Assembly: GCF_018449515.1 (NCBI RefSeq)
Contig: NZ_JAAVUQ010000035.1
Coordinates: 16,777 to 80,776 of the forward strand
Origin: Caballeronia sp. dw_19
GTDB lineage: Bacteria; Pseudomonadota; Gammaproteobacteria; Burkholderiales; Burkholderiaceae
Length of the DNA: 64,000 nucleotides
Direction of reading: 5' to 3'
The notes beneath the pieces were generated by a model. It was not told the origin of the DNA, ran no database searches, and saw nothing but the letters and a program-made list of their open reading frames with translations. A program made the translations under genes and the position numbers. Of the stretch, positions 44,401 through 54,448 are shown piece after piece. Every line of letters starts with the position of its first letter. Positions within the stretch are counted from its first letter, which is position 1.

Positions 44401-47400
44401 CATCTGTTCGTAGAGACGCGCGTCGGAAAGCGTCGCGTTCATCTGGCGCAGCGACACCTGGCTATGGGTCCACGCCAGGTCGAATACGCGGTCGGCGAGA
44501 TTCCGGTCGCGGTACTTGTTGATCAACTGCAGGCAGCCTTCGCGGCTGTCGCTGATCCCCGTGACGAAGTCGATGGTGGCGCGCTGGCCAGGATCCAGCG
44601 TGATCCGGCAGCGAATCGAGACGATCGGATCGAGCACCGACCCGGCGCTGTTCGAGAGCCGCCCCTGGGTGGCGGAGCCGTCTTCCATCACGGCGGGATG
44701 CTCGACGCTGCGCCCTCGTCCGATGAAGCGCGCGCGATCGGTCTCGTAGGAGATGGCATCGATATCCACGCCATGCGCCGCCAGCAGATGGCACATCCAT
44801 GGCACCGCTTCCTTGGCCGACCGGGCTCGCCGGGTGCAAAGGATGGCCTGCAGCGGCTCTACCAGTTCCGTCTGGACGAACAGGTTGCTGAAGGCGGGAT
44901 GCATCGCGTCGGCAACAGCGGGTGCAAGCACGACCTCGGTGTAGCTGGTCAACTCGATGGTTCGGCGGATGCGCGCGCGGTTGGTGATATGAAGACGCCG
45001 CAACTCGATGTCATCCTCCGGCGACACGACGATCTCGGTGTGGGCGTCGAAGTCGCGTTCACGCACGCGGAACTCCGCCCGGGCGTCGGAAAAGATTGCT
45101 TCGTATAACTCGGCATGCTTCAAGGTTGGCTGGTGCCCGCTCGACCAAAACTCACCGCTCGCGACGTCGCGCAGGTAGCAGAACATTCCCCAGTTGTCGG
45201 AGGTGATGTCCTCGCGCCAGCGGTTGACTGAGAATTCACCGCAACGGCTGTAGCCGCCGCCCGCGCTGCTGACCATCACATGGTAATGACCGTTGGAGAG
45301 CAGTTGCACCGAAGGCCGCAGCCGGTCGGGATCGGTGAAAATGCGCAGCTTGGTTTCCGCGACGAGCGCAGCCGTGTCGACGTCGGGCAGGCCGGGCGTG
45401 GGCAGGTATTCGGTCGCTGTCTTCGGGATGCGTTCCTGCAGCAGCAGCGTGGTCGCCTTGAACTGCGGATCCGACTCGAAGCGGCGCTGCATCGGCTGCC
45501 CGAGCAGGACACTTGCGAGCGACAGGAGACTCATGCCCTGGTGATGCGCCATGAACGACCGGATCACGACCGAACTCTGGCCGCGCGGCACGCGTGCCTG
45601 GGTATGGTCGATCGCCTCGTACATGCCGTAGCGGCCTGCTGCGCCCGCCGCCGTCAGCCGCTGCAGGTTGCGGCACGCCGCTTCCGGTGCCACCATCAGG
45701 GCGAGCGCCGATGCATAGGGCGCGACCACGATGTCCTCGCCGAGTCCGCGCTTGAGCCCAAGCCCCGGCACACCGAAGGCCCGGTACTGGTAATTGAACT
45801 GCCCGTCGAGCACGTTGTAGCCCGACTCGGATATGCCCCACGGCAAGCCGAGCTGGTGGCCGTATTCAATCTGTCGCGCCACTGCCGCGCGGCAGGTCTG
45901 GTCGAGCAGCGTGCCTTCGTAGCTGGGCATGACGAGCATCGGCATCAGGTATTCGAACATCGATCCCGTCCACGACAGCAGGACCGGCACGCCGCCCGTG
46001 CTCGTCAGCAACCGCCCCAGCGTGAACCAGCTTTCCTGTGGCAACTGGCCCTGCGCGATCGCCACGAAGTTCGTGAGCCGCGCCTCGGAGGCCAGCAAGT
46101 CATAGAAGCCCGCGTCGGTGCGCCGCTCGTCGACGTTGTAGCCGATGGCGAGCAAATCGCGACGACGATCATAGAGAAATCCGAAATCCATCGTCGCGAG
46201 GTCGCCGGCAAGTTGCGCTAGCCGGGTGATCGTCGCGATGCGTTCCAGCGCGAGGCCGCGCACCTTGGCGACTCGTGCTTGCGCGGGCTCGGGCCACAGG
46301 CCGGCATCGAGTTGCGCGAGCTGGCGCCAGGTGGGTATGCCAGGGTCCGCACCGGTGGGTGGCGGCAGATCGAAACGGCTGAGCTCATCCACGATGTCGT
46401 GGCATTGGGCCATCAGTGCGCGTGACCAGAACGCGATGTCGCTATCCGCCGACCCATGGATGCGCTTCGCGAGCGGCGCAGCCGCGGCGAGCAGCCGAAG
46501 CATCGTTGCCAGCGCGCTGGAGCAGGTCTGGAGTGGCACGGCTGATTCGGTTTCCAGCGTCGTCTGCATCGGCTCGAAGTCGGCGCGATCGAACCCGGCG
46601 GCGAGCGCTGCATCGCGGAAAACGTCGAGCGTATCGGCGAGTCCCGGGAAGATGCGCGCATCGAACACCCGCTCGTCCGCCAGATCGATCAGGCCACGGC
46701 GCAGCGTCATCAGGTGGCCGGCCAGGTTGCCGCTATCGACCGTCGACACATACCGCGGCGACAGCGTCTGCAGCGTCTCTGTGTCGTACCAGTTGAAGAA
46801 ATGATTGCGATGGCGCTCGAGCATGTCCATCGTCTCGAGGGTGGCACCCATGCGCGTGAGCATCCGTGCCGCGCTCAGATAACCGAAATCGAAGGCTGCC
46901 AGATGCGCGAGCAAGGCCATGCCCATGTTGGTCGGCGAGGTGCGATGCGCAATCGCCGCGACGACGGGGCCTTGCTGCTCCTGGATGTTGTCCGGCGGCA
47001 GCCAATGGTCATCGGGCCCGACGTATTGGTCGAAGAATGCCCATGTCCGGCGCGCTAGCGCATGCAGGAAGCGTGTTTCGTCGGCGGCGAGCGCCGCCGA
47101 AGTCCGCGCGGGCGGCTGGCTGATCCACCATGCGATCGCCGGCGACGCCATCCATAACGCGATGAACGCAGCGGCCGGAATGAGCGTCGCTGGAGTCGGG
47201 AGCAGGAACGCGGCCAATCCGAGTGCCAGCAGCGGGCCGATCCACATCAGCCGGTAAAGCGCGCCGATATCGTTCGTTGCGATGAGCTCCACCTCGCGCG
47301 ATGGTTTCCACTGCAGCAGCCTGCGCCTGCTGATTCCCATGCGCCACAGCGTGCGCATGATCGCGTCCACGCTGTAGAGCGTTTCGTGCGGCAGCCACGC

Positions 47401-50103
47401 CAGCGCCAGCAATGCGCGGCTCAGATGGCGGCCCGACGACTGCAGGCTCAACGCGAAGTGGCGCCGCAGCGGCATGTCGTGCGGTTTCTGGAGCAGCTCG
47501 ATCAGGGTCGCGAGCAGGGGAAGCGTGAAGGCCAGCGCGAGCACGGCCAGCGTCCAGGCGATCGGCGGCAACCCGCCGAACCAGCCGACAAGCAACATGG
47601 TGAGCCATGCCGCGGGTGCCAGGCTGCGGCGCAGGTTGTCGAACAATTTCCAGCGCGACAGCACAGAGAGCGGATTGCGCGCGATGCCGCCATGTTGCGT
47701 CGGCGCCCAGGGAAAGATCCACGGCAGCAACTGCCAGTCACCGCGAATCCAGCGATGCCGGCGATTCACGTCGGCGCTGTAGCGGGCCGGATATTCCTCG
47801 TAGAGATGGACGTCGGAGAGCAACCCCGCCCGGGCATAGCAGCCCTCGATCAGGTCATGGCTCAGGATGCTATTGTCCGCGAACCGGCCTTCCATCGACC
47901 GCTCAAAGGTATCGATTTCATAGATGCCCTTGCCGATAAAAGAGCCCTCGTGAAACAGGTCCTGATAGACATCGGAGACGGCGCGCGTGTAGGGATCGAT
48001 GCCGGCATCGCCGCCAAGTAGCTGCGCATACGTCGAGCGCGCCGTGCTCGGAAGGCTGATGCCCACTCGTGGCTGCAGGATCGCGTGGCCCGAGGTGACA
48101 CATTGCCTTTTGGAATCGTAGACGGCGGCATTCAGCGGATGCGCGATCGTACCGACGAATTGCCGGGCGGCGTCGCGCGGAAGCTGGGTATCGGTATCGA
48201 GCGTGATCACGTAGCGCACTCGCGGCAGCGCCACGATGTTGCCTACGACTAGCGCAAAGCGCTCACGTCCCGAACCGCGCAGCAGCGCGTCGAGCTCGGC
48301 GAGCTTGCCGCGCTTCCTCTCGTGTCCCATCCACAGCTTTTCAGCGGCATTCCAACGGCGTGGCCGGTGGAACAGGAAAAAGCGGTCGCCATGCGCGTCG
48401 GGGTATTTGCCGTTCAACGCCTCGATACTTTCACGCGCTCGCAGCGTCAGGGCCGCATCCTGTTCGAGCACTTCGGACGCCGCATCGAGAAAATCCGTCA
48501 GCAGCCCAAAATGAAGATGAGGATCGCGATTGGCGAGAAACCGCACTTCCAGCCCCTCCGCCAAGTCGTCGATGTCCTGCGTGCTGCCGATCAGCGACGG
48601 AATCACGACCATCGTGCGCGCCTGCGCCGGAATGCCTTCCGCATAATCCAGGCGCGGCAGCCAGTCTGGGCGCACCGTCAGCGTGACAAACCAGTTCACC
48701 AGGTCGATCGCGATGCGGCTCGTCATCAATAGCGCCGGCACCGCAAGCAACACAAGCTGCCAGTCATGCCAGTCATGGTGACGGGCAGTGTCGAGGAACG
48801 GCCAGGCGAACAGGACCGTCAGCAGCGCGGACAGGCCTAGGTAAGTTTCGAGCGGGGCGTGACGCAGCACGCGCCGGCAGTTTTCCATCGCCGTCACCCG
48901 CATCCTGACCCGCTGTTCGAGCTGAACCAATCCGCGGCGCATCAAGTAGAAGCCCACGTGACGCTCGACACCCGAGCCCGCCCGAGCCAGTTCGATCGCG
49001 CTGCGCGCCACTGCTTCCTCGGGCTCTGCACTATCACGGGCAAGGCGTTCGACCGTGTGACGATAGTGATCACGTGTGGCGAAATCCATCTCGCGATAGA
49101 TACCGGCCGGGTCATCTCGCAGCACTTGTTCGACAATACTCATGCTTTCGACGAAGTCACGCCAGTCGGTAGCCGACAGAAGGCGCAGGCTGCCGATGCT
49201 GTTGCTGATCGAGACCTGGTCGGCGGCCTGCTGCTGCGCCTCTATCTGCACCATCCGATCGATGCCCAGCGCCGACTCCGACAACAACTGTTCAATCCAA
49301 GTCAACGGCAAGGCTAGCGCCGCGCTCTGGCCTTGCAGGCGGCGCGCCAGTTCGGCCACGAACGAGCTGGTCATCGGCGGATCTGAACGCGCCATGTCGG
49401 CGACCGCCAGCACCACGCTTTTCGGGTCGCGCCCCGCGGTCTCGGTCATCCGATCGGCCCAGTGCTCAGCCAGATTCCTGTCATCGAGATCAGTCATCAC
49501 GCGGCTCGCCACGCGCCGCAGGTTTTCGATCAGCGCAAGGCGCAGCATGATCGGCACAGCCCACAATTCGCCCAGCGTGAGCGGGGTGACGCTCTGGTAA
49601 GCGGTGATGAAACGTCCCAGGTTGTCATTGTCCACGCGGCCGTCGCCGTGCGAGATTATTTCGAGGGCAATTCCGTAGACCCGAGGCAGCCCGCTGGACG
49701 ACCCATTAGCCAGCCGTGGCAGTTCGCGGCTATAGCCTTTCGGAAGGTGGTTGCGCGCGATTCGGATCTGCTCCGCGATCAAATAGTAATTGTCGAGGAG
49801 CCATTCGGCAGCCGGCGTGATACGACGCTTCTCAAGCGACGACCTCGTGAGGATTTCATACGCACTCGCCAGCGTGGCTTCGTTGTTGGCTAGCCGGGGC
49901 AACAAAAGGTCCGCCGTTGAAAGCGTATTCAGCAGGTGCTGCCCGGCCAGCCTGATGCCGTGCTGCGCCATCTGGTCTTCGCTGAAGAGTTCGGCGCGCA
50001 GGGCCGGCTCGTGGGCAAATCGCCGCGATGGCGTTTTCGGTTGAGCGAGCGCTGAACAAAAAGATCGAAATCGAAGCGATATGGCGGTGCGGGAAAAGTC
50101 CAT
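41434..50103 (-). CDS. ndvB: Cyclic beta-1,2-glucan synthase, NdvB/ChvB type
   Basis: The 2889-residue membrane enzyme builds and cyclises beta-1,2-glucans, periplasmic polymers used in osmotic adaptation, motility and host interaction. Residues about 400-1000 form the glucosyltransferase region (GT84) with YVITLDTDTQLPRDAARQFV and RHRWIRGDWQLLPWIFPWAP, bounded by hydrophobic segments (about 420-470 and 820-1000). Glucoamylase-like and sugar-binding regions follow. The C-terminus is a GH94 phosphorylase domain with GCGDWNDGMNRVGEQGRGES and the acidic catalytic Asp. Length matches family members (about 2800-2900). It is fully open. Start ATG 50103 has only a weak TTAGG ribosome site. Confidence 0.9.
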   Translation of the reverse strand: MDFSRTAISLRFRSFCSALAQPKTPSRRFAHEPALRAELFSEDQMAQHGIRLAGQHLLNTLSTADLLLPRLANNEATLASAYEILTRSSLEKRRITPAAEWLLDNYYLIAEQIRIARNHLPKGYSRELPRLANGSSSGLPRVYGIALEIISHGDGRVDNDNLGRFITAYQSVTPLTLGELWAVPIMLRLALIENLRRVASRVMTDLDDRNLAEHWADRMTETAGRDPKSVVLAVADMARSDPPMTSSFVAELARRLQGQSAALALPLTWIEQLLSESALGIDRMVQIEAQQQAADQVSISNSIGSLRLLSATDWRDFVESMSIVEQVLRDDPAGIYREMDFATRDHYRHTVERLARDSAEPEEAVARSAIELARAGSGVERHVGFYLMRRGLVQLEQRVRMRVTAMENCRRVLRHAPLETYLGLSALLTVLFAWPFLDTARHHDWHDWQLVLLAVPALLMTSRIAIDLVNWFVTLTVRPDWLPRLDYAEGIPAQARTMVVIPSLIGSTQDIDDLAEGLEVRFLANRDPHLHFGLLTDFLDAASEVLEQDAALTLRARESIEALNGKYPDAHGDRFFLFHRPRRWNAAEKLWMGHERKRGKLAELDALLRGSGRERFALVVGNIVALPRVRYVITLDTDTQLPRDAARQFVGTIAHPLNAAVYDSKRQCVTSGHAILQPRVGISLPSTARSTYAQLLGGDAGIDPYTRAVSDVYQDLFHEGSFIGKGIYEIDTFERSMEGRFADNSILSHDLIEGCYARAGLLSDVHLYEEYPARYSADVNRRHRWIRGDWQLLPWIFPWAPTQHGGIARNPLSVLSRWKLFDNLRRSLAPAAWLTMLLVGWFGGLPPIAWTLAVLALAFTLPLLATLIELLQKPHDMPLRRHFALSLQSSGRHLSRALLALAWLPHETLYSVDAIMRTLWRMGISRRRLLQWKPSREVELIATNDIGALYRLMWIGPLLALGLAAFLLPTPATLIPAAAFIALWMASPAIAWWISQPPARTSAALAADETRFLHALARRTWAFFDQYVGPDDHWLPPDNIQEQQGPVVAAIAHRTSPTNMGMALLAHLAAFDFGYLSAARMLTRMGATLETMDMLERHRNHFFNWYDTETLQTLSPRYVSTVDSGNLAGHLMTLRRGLIDLADERVFDARIFPGLADTLDVFRDAALAAGFDRADFEPMQTTLETESAVPLQTCSSALATMLRLLAAAAPLAKRIHGSADSDIAFWSRALMAQCHDIVDELSRFDLPPPTGADPGIPTWRQLAQLDAGLWPEPAQARVAKVRGLALERIATITRLAQLAGDLATMDFGFLYDRRRDLLAIGYNVDERRTDAGFYDLLASEARLTNFVAIAQGQLPQESWFTLGRLLTSTGGVPVLLSWTGSMFEYLMPMLVMPSYEGTLLDQTCRAAVARQIEYGHQLGLPWGISESGYNVLDGQFNYQYRAFGVPGLGLKRGLGEDIVVAPYASALALMVAPEAACRNLQRLTAAGAAGRYGMYEAIDHTQARVPRGQSSVVIRSFMAHHQGMSLLSLASVLLGQPMQRRFESDPQFKATTLLLQERIPKTATEYLPTPGLPDVDTAALVAETKLRIFTDPDRLRPSVQLLSNGHYHVMVSSAGGGYSRCGEFSVNRWREDITSDNWGMFCYLRDVASGEFWSSGHQPTLKHAELYEAIFSDARAEFRVRERDFDAHTEIVVSPEDDIELRRLHITNRARIRRTIELTSYTEVVLAPAVADAMHPAFSNLFVQTELVEPLQAILCTRRARSAKEAVPWMCHLLAAHGVDIDAISYETDRARFIGRGRSVEHPAVMEDGSATQGRLSNSAGSVLDPIVSIRCRITLDPGQRATIDFVTGISDSREGCLQLINKYRDRNLADRVFDLAWTHSQVSLRQMNATLSDARLYEQMAAAIIYANASLRAEPSVLSANRRNQSGLWGQSISGDLPIVLLQITDMANIELVRQMVQAHAYWRLKGLAVDLVIWNEDHAGYRQHLQDLIMGLIASGMEASLIERPGGIFVRPAQQLSREDRELMQAVARIIVVDTRGSLAEQVQRRRPEPAQVLFEPTRVPVAVDSKGRQAPRNELILRNPYGGFTADGTEYVMTLRPDEPTPAPWVNVLANPGFGTVVSESGGAYTWSENAHEFRLTPWANDPVGDTSGEALYLRDEETGHYWSPTPLPLRSKTPYVARHGFGYSVFEHREDGICSELWVYVALHAPIKFSVLKIRNESGRPRKLSATSYVEWALGDLREKSAMHVVTEADPHIGALFARNDYSMEFAGRVAFLDVDVGVEETVTSFTGDRGEFLGRNGSLRVPAAMRQARLSGRVGAGLDPCAALKADFDLPDGDTREIVFRLGAARDSEATTSLSRQFRGAGAAAEALDAVREYWRGTLGRVQVNTPEPAVDVLVNGWLMYQVIACRFWARSGYYQSGGAIGFRDQLQDCMSMIHATPHLAREHLLLCAAHQFPEGDVLHWWHPPLGRGVRTECSDDYLWLAVATSRYVRITGDLGVLDERIGYIEGRPVNQGEDSYYDLPVRSALVETLYEHCKRAIEHGLTRGAHGLPLIGCGDWNDGMNRVGEQGRGESVWLGFFLYDVLLKFAETARAHDDVAFARHCGSWAIELQGNLEAHGWDGEWYRRAYFDDGTPLGSAGNDECRIDSIAQSWSVLSGAGSDERQREAMASLDRYLVKRDAGLIQLLDPPFDKSALDPGYIKGYVPGVRENGGQYTHAAIWATMAFAALGDGERAWELLRMINPVNHGNSAASIERYKVEPYVMTADVYGVSPHAGRGGWSWYTGSAGWMYRLLVESLLGLQVEGDRLTVVPLLPADWDSFELRYCHGSAVYRLGITRSTDNSSQIMVLDGVPHPSGEVLLVDDGREHTVHIWLPSDATVVSLTGV

Positions 50104-51136
50104 CGTGGCCTAAGGTTGCCGACCGGCGGACTGTCGGGTGCAGCGAGGGGTTAATTGCGGATGAGGACGCGAACTCGCAGCATCCCTGCGTCGAGGTAGG
50201 CTTCTCGCGCATAGTCGTTTCACGCGCCTCTTAAACCGCAGCGCTCGCGATCGGTCGCATTGACGGCTTATTCATCAGTATAGGCTGTATAGATTTCCCG
50301 ACTAGATTCCGCGGCGGAACATGCCCGAGCGTTGAGCGGCGCCCATAGATAAACTGCCGACCCGCAGACGAGGAGCAGCGGCGATGGCCCGCGATTTCGC
50401 ATACCCCCATCACGCCCGGCCCGTGCACGAGCGGGTTGACGTAAAGGCAAATAGCCCGACTCGCATGTGATTCGCACCACGCCAACAATTTCGGCTTGGT
50501 CGGCTCGTCGGGGCAGCACGGCCCTGCGTTATGTGACGTGGAGGTTCAGCTTCCACCCAAGCCCGTCGACGTTCCGCCCGCTTCCTCAAGCACGCCGCGA
50601 ATCTCCCCGCGCAACCCTCGGCGTAGTGAGCAAGCGCTGGATGAGCTGCTCCTGTCCTCGAATCTCAATGGCTTAATGATCTGTTCACAACAGAACAGCG
50701 AAGAGCAATATCGCGTCGGTCTGTGCAAATCCGCCCGCCTGAAAGGGTTTTAAAAATCGACGGGCTTTCGTAGGATGTGACTGTGCCCGCGGTTTTTCCG
50801 TCGTGAGACTAAGTGCTCGCGAGGCGTCCCCGGGACGGCGCGGCTAGAGTCTCTTGCATGCGAAAAGATAAGCGCTGGAACAGCTAGCCCGGCGCGCCCG
50901 CCGGTAGGTCTGCAAGCCAATAACATCCGACTCGTGTTAGGCCGGAGAATTCGAACGCACTATTGTTGGTTTGCATTAAGTCCGCATCCCCAGTGAGTCA
51001 CATTCGGAGCAAATCAACACGCCCCGGTTCACGAGCTCTCGCGCTATCGCCGGGAACCGATTGCGCTCCGGATCCAGTCCGCTGTTCACTAGCCCCGGAG
51101 TGTAGACTGGCTGCTCATCGATCGGCTAGAGCTGCT
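50104..51136. other. Long divergent intergenic region
   Basis: About 1 kb separates the divergent glucan synthase and P-type ATPase genes. Small ORFs on both strands lack family signatures. It should hold both promoters and could contain a long Mg2+-responsive leader for the ATPase, but no specific structure was identified. Confidence 0.45.
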
Positions 51137-53665
51137 ATGCAACCTTTCTGGAATCTTTCCGCGCAAGAAGCCATCGCCCGACTGAGTTCATCGGCGAAGG
51201 GATTGTCTTCCGCGGAAGCGCTTATTCGGTTCAAACGTTACTCGGACAGCCGTTTGGTATCAAAGAGACGCACCGACACTTTCACGCTGATCCTTGGTCA
51301 GTTCAGCAGCCCGATCGTCCTCCTTTTGGTCGCTGCCGCGATCATCTCTATCCTGCTGAAGGACAGCGTCGATGCCGTGATCATCCTTGCGATCGTGCTT
51401 GCGAGTGGCCTCCTCGGCTTCTGGCAAGAGCGCGGCGCCGCCGGCGCGGTCGAGAAACTGCTGTCGCTCGTCGAGGTGAAAGCGAAGGTCCTTCGTGGAG
51501 GCTCGCCGACCGACGTGGCGCTCGATGACATCGTCCCCGGCGATGTTGTCATTCTTTCGGCCGGGGCGACGGCACCGGGCGACTGCCTGCTTCTGGAGTC
51601 GCGAGATCTTTTCGCCGACGAAGCGACCCTGACCGGTGAAACGTTTCCCGCGGAGAAGTCGGTCGCTGTTCTACCTGCCGAGACCCCGCTCGCGAAACGA
51701 ACGAATTTCGTCTTCCTCGGCACACACGTCATTTCCGGAAGCGCCACCGTCCTTGTCGTCACCACAGGCAAGGACACCGAGTTCGGGAAGGTTTCGGAAC
51801 GCCTCAAGCTAAGGCCCCCCGAGACCGACTTTGAGCGCGGAATCCGACGCTTTGGCTATCTGCTGATGGAAATCACGCTGCTGCTCGTGATCTGCATCTT
51901 CGCTTTCAATGTCTACCTGCATCGTCCGGTACTCGACTCCTTTCTCTTCTCTCTTGCTTTGGCGGTCGGTCTAACGCCGCAAATGCTGCCGGCGATCGTG
52001 AGCATCAATCTTGCCGCCGGTGCCAGGCGAATGGCTGAGAAAAAGGTGATCGTGAAGCGGCTGTCTTCTATTGAGAACTTCGGCAGCATGAACGTGCTGT
52101 GCACCGACAAGACAGGCACGTTGACTGAGGGCGAAGTCACTTTGCAGGCCGTGCACGACGTTGAGGGCAAGGACAGTCCATTCGGGCTGGTCTGTGTGTA
52201 CCTGAATTCGACGTTCGAGAGCGGTTTCGCCAGTCCGATCGATGTAGCCATTCGCAAGCACTGCATAATCGACATTACAGCCTGGAAAAAGCTCGATGAA
52301 GTACCGTACGACTTCGTGCGCAAACGCTTGACCGTCCTCGTATCGGGACCCGAAGGCAACTTGATGCTCACGAAGGGCGCTCTGGCAGAAGTGCTCGACG
52401 TGTGCACGATCGCCGAGGATGCGAATGGCAATGAGCAGCCGCTGACCGATCTAAGAAGCCAGATTGACGCGCGTTTCGCCGAGTACAGCAAGGACGGTCA
52501 GCGAACGCTCGGTCTGGCTCGCAAGAAACTCGGACCGGCGGAGACTATTGGCAAGGCGGACGAAACCGGCATGTGCTTCATCGGCTTCGTGCTCTTTTCC
52601 GATCCGCTCAAGCCCGGCATCGCCGCAACCATTGAACAGCTACGCCTCTTGGGCGTCGCACTGAAGGTAATCACCGGAGACAACATGTTGGTGGCCGCCT
52701 CGGTGGCTCGACAAATCGGCTTTGCCGATGCTCAGATGCTGTCCGGGCGCGAAATGAAGAACATGAGTGACGGAGCGCTGCTCAACCGCGTCGGCAAGGT
52801 CAACGTCTTCGCTGAAGTCGAGCCGAACGAGAAGGAACGCATCATTCGGGCTCTGCGTAAGGCTGGCAACGTCGTTGGCTACATGGGGGACGGGATCAAT
52901 GACGCGTCGGCCCTGCACGCTGCAGATGTGGGGCTTTCAGTCGAAGATGCCGTCGACGTCGCCAAGGAGGTCGCTGACATTGTTCTCCTCGAGAAGGACC
53001 TCAAGGTGTTGATCGATGGCATCCGCGAGGGCCGGATCACTTTTGCCAATACCCTTAAGTACGTCCTCATCGCGACGAGCGCGAACTTTGGGAACATGTT
53101 CAGCATGGCCGGCGCGTCCCTGCTGCTGCCGTTCCTGCCTCTGCTGCCCAAGCAGATCCTGCTGACCAATATGCTGACCGACCTGCCCGCCATGACCATC
53201 TCGAGCGATGGTGTGGACTCACAGATGTTGACAAGCCCGCAACGCTGGGACATCGGTTTCATCCGGTCGTTCATGTTGACCTTCGGCATTCTCAGTTCGG
53301 TCTTCGACTACGTCACCTTCGGCGTGCTGCTCTACCTATTCCATGCCGGCACCGACGAGTTTCGAACTGCTTGGTTCGTGGAGTCGGTGGTGTCGGCCTC
53401 TCTGATTCTTCTCGTCGTTCGAAGCCGGCTGTCGCTCTTCACGAGCAGGCCGAGCCGACGACTAGTCCTGGCGACGCTCGCCGTCGCTGTTGCCGCAGTA
53501 GTTTTACCATATTTTCCCTATGCAAGCCTGCTTGGACTCGCGCCGGTGCCATTGAAGTATTTGGCCGCGATCGCGGCCATCGTCGCGGTCTATATTTGTG
53601 CTGCAGAGGTGACCAAGCGCATCTTCTACCGGAGATTCGAACGAACACCCGCAGTCGCGCTGTAA
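51137..53665 (+). CDS. mgtA: MgtA/MgtB-type magnesium-importing P-type ATPase
   Basis: The 842-residue P3B-type ATPase uses ATP to bring Mg2+ into the cell. The N-terminal domain begins MQPFWNLSAQEAIARLSSSA. The actuator domain has DEATLTGETFPAEK, the phosphorylation site is LCTDKTGTLTEGE, the nucleotide domain has FDPLKPG-like FSDPLKPGIA and GYMGDGINDASALHAADVGL, and ten membrane helices are visible (VGLTPQMLPAIVSI includes the ion-site helix M4). Start 51137 gives the normal family length; in-frame codons to 50963 do not resemble the family. The ribosome site is weak. Confidence 0.85.
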   Translation: MQPFWNLSAQEAIARLSSSAKGLSSAEALIRFKRYSDSRLVSKRRTDTFTLILGQFSSPIVLLLVAAAIISILLKDSVDAVIILAIVLASGLLGFWQERGAAGAVEKLLSLVEVKAKVLRGGSPTDVALDDIVPGDVVILSAGATAPGDCLLLESRDLFADEATLTGETFPAEKSVAVLPAETPLAKRTNFVFLGTHVISGSATVLVVTTGKDTEFGKVSERLKLRPPETDFERGIRRFGYLLMEITLLLVICIFAFNVYLHRPVLDSFLFSLALAVGLTPQMLPAIVSINLAAGARRMAEKKVIVKRLSSIENFGSMNVLCTDKTGTLTEGEVTLQAVHDVEGKDSPFGLVCVYLNSTFESGFASPIDVAIRKHCIIDITAWKKLDEVPYDFVRKRLTVLVSGPEGNLMLTKGALAEVLDVCTIAEDANGNEQPLTDLRSQIDARFAEYSKDGQRTLGLARKKLGPAETIGKADETGMCFIGFVLFSDPLKPGIAATIEQLRLLGVALKVITGDNMLVAASVARQIGFADAQMLSGREMKNMSDGALLNRVGKVNVFAEVEPNEKERIIRALRKAGNVVGYMGDGINDASALHAADVGLSVEDAVDVAKEVADIVLLEKDLKVLIDGIREGRITFANTLKYVLIATSANFGNMFSMAGASLLLPFLPLLPKQILLTNMLTDLPAMTISSDGVDSQMLTSPQRWDIGFIRSFMLTFGILSSVFDYVTFGVLLYLFHAGTDEFRTAWFVESVVSASLILLVVRSRLSLFTSRPSRRLVLATLAVAVAAVVLPYFPYASLLGLAPVPLKYLAAIAAIVAVYICAAEVTKRIFYRRFERTPAVAL

Positions 53666-54448
53666 CGCATTCAAGTCTGCCCGGGCGTCATCGAAGCGGC
53701 CTGATCGCCAATGGTAACGCTGCATCCGAACACCGGGGCCTTGGGCCTCGAGTACGTGTTCCATTGCACTCCCGCGACCCGAGAATCCCCATCAGGAAGC
53801 CTCGATTAGCGGCAATGCGTTGAGGCCTTGAGACCGGACGCCTTGAACTCGTGAGTTCGTGCAGCCAAGACGATGAAAACACTTCGCTACCATTCGGGAC
53901 AAGTGACCTGAGCCAGTTCTAGTGCGCTACACCCCCTCTCGGATGCGCCACAACTTGCCGGCTAAACCTTTCATAGCAGGCCCTGAAACCCGCATAGTTA
54001 AACGGTTGGCTATGACCGCCTTGAGGCCTTACGGCCGATTCTGCCATGGCGGCGCCTCTCAGTGTAGAGATGCTCAAATTGTTCGGCAAGGCGCTCTGGG
54101 TCGACGCGCTCAATCGAAATAGCACGAGCGAGGCTCGGTTTTCACGATCTCGCCGCAGTTGGATGTCCAGTACGGTTGCAGTCACACCCTTACTTCTCTA
54201 CCCTGATCCACCGCAGCCTCGGTTTTCCTCCTTCACTTTTGGGCGGTGGCAATAGATTGCCGCGCTGACCGACGCCCATATGACAACGCACAAGATGACC
54301 GCAGGTACGAAAGGAGCCACGCTGTGGGCATGCTCGGGTAGCAACCGACTGATCCCAATGACGTAATCCCGATCAGGTCGACGCACGGAAACGCCGTGCA
54401 CACGGAAGTGCCAAGATAGTGCCGCAATGCGTTCGAACACAGAAGGCG
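53666..54448. other. Intergenic stretch with a doubtful small ORF
   Basis: No recognisable gene is present. A reverse-strand ORF at 54198-54440 with a GTG start has one hydrophobic segment (VAPFVPAVILCVVIWASVSA), right after the antiporter stop. It could be a small membrane protein, but its start lacks a good ribosome site. Confidence 0.4.

Noticed and set aside
43942..45108. 388-codon forward ORF opposite the glucan synthase
   Set aside because: It is an antisense shadow with no ribosome site or family pattern.
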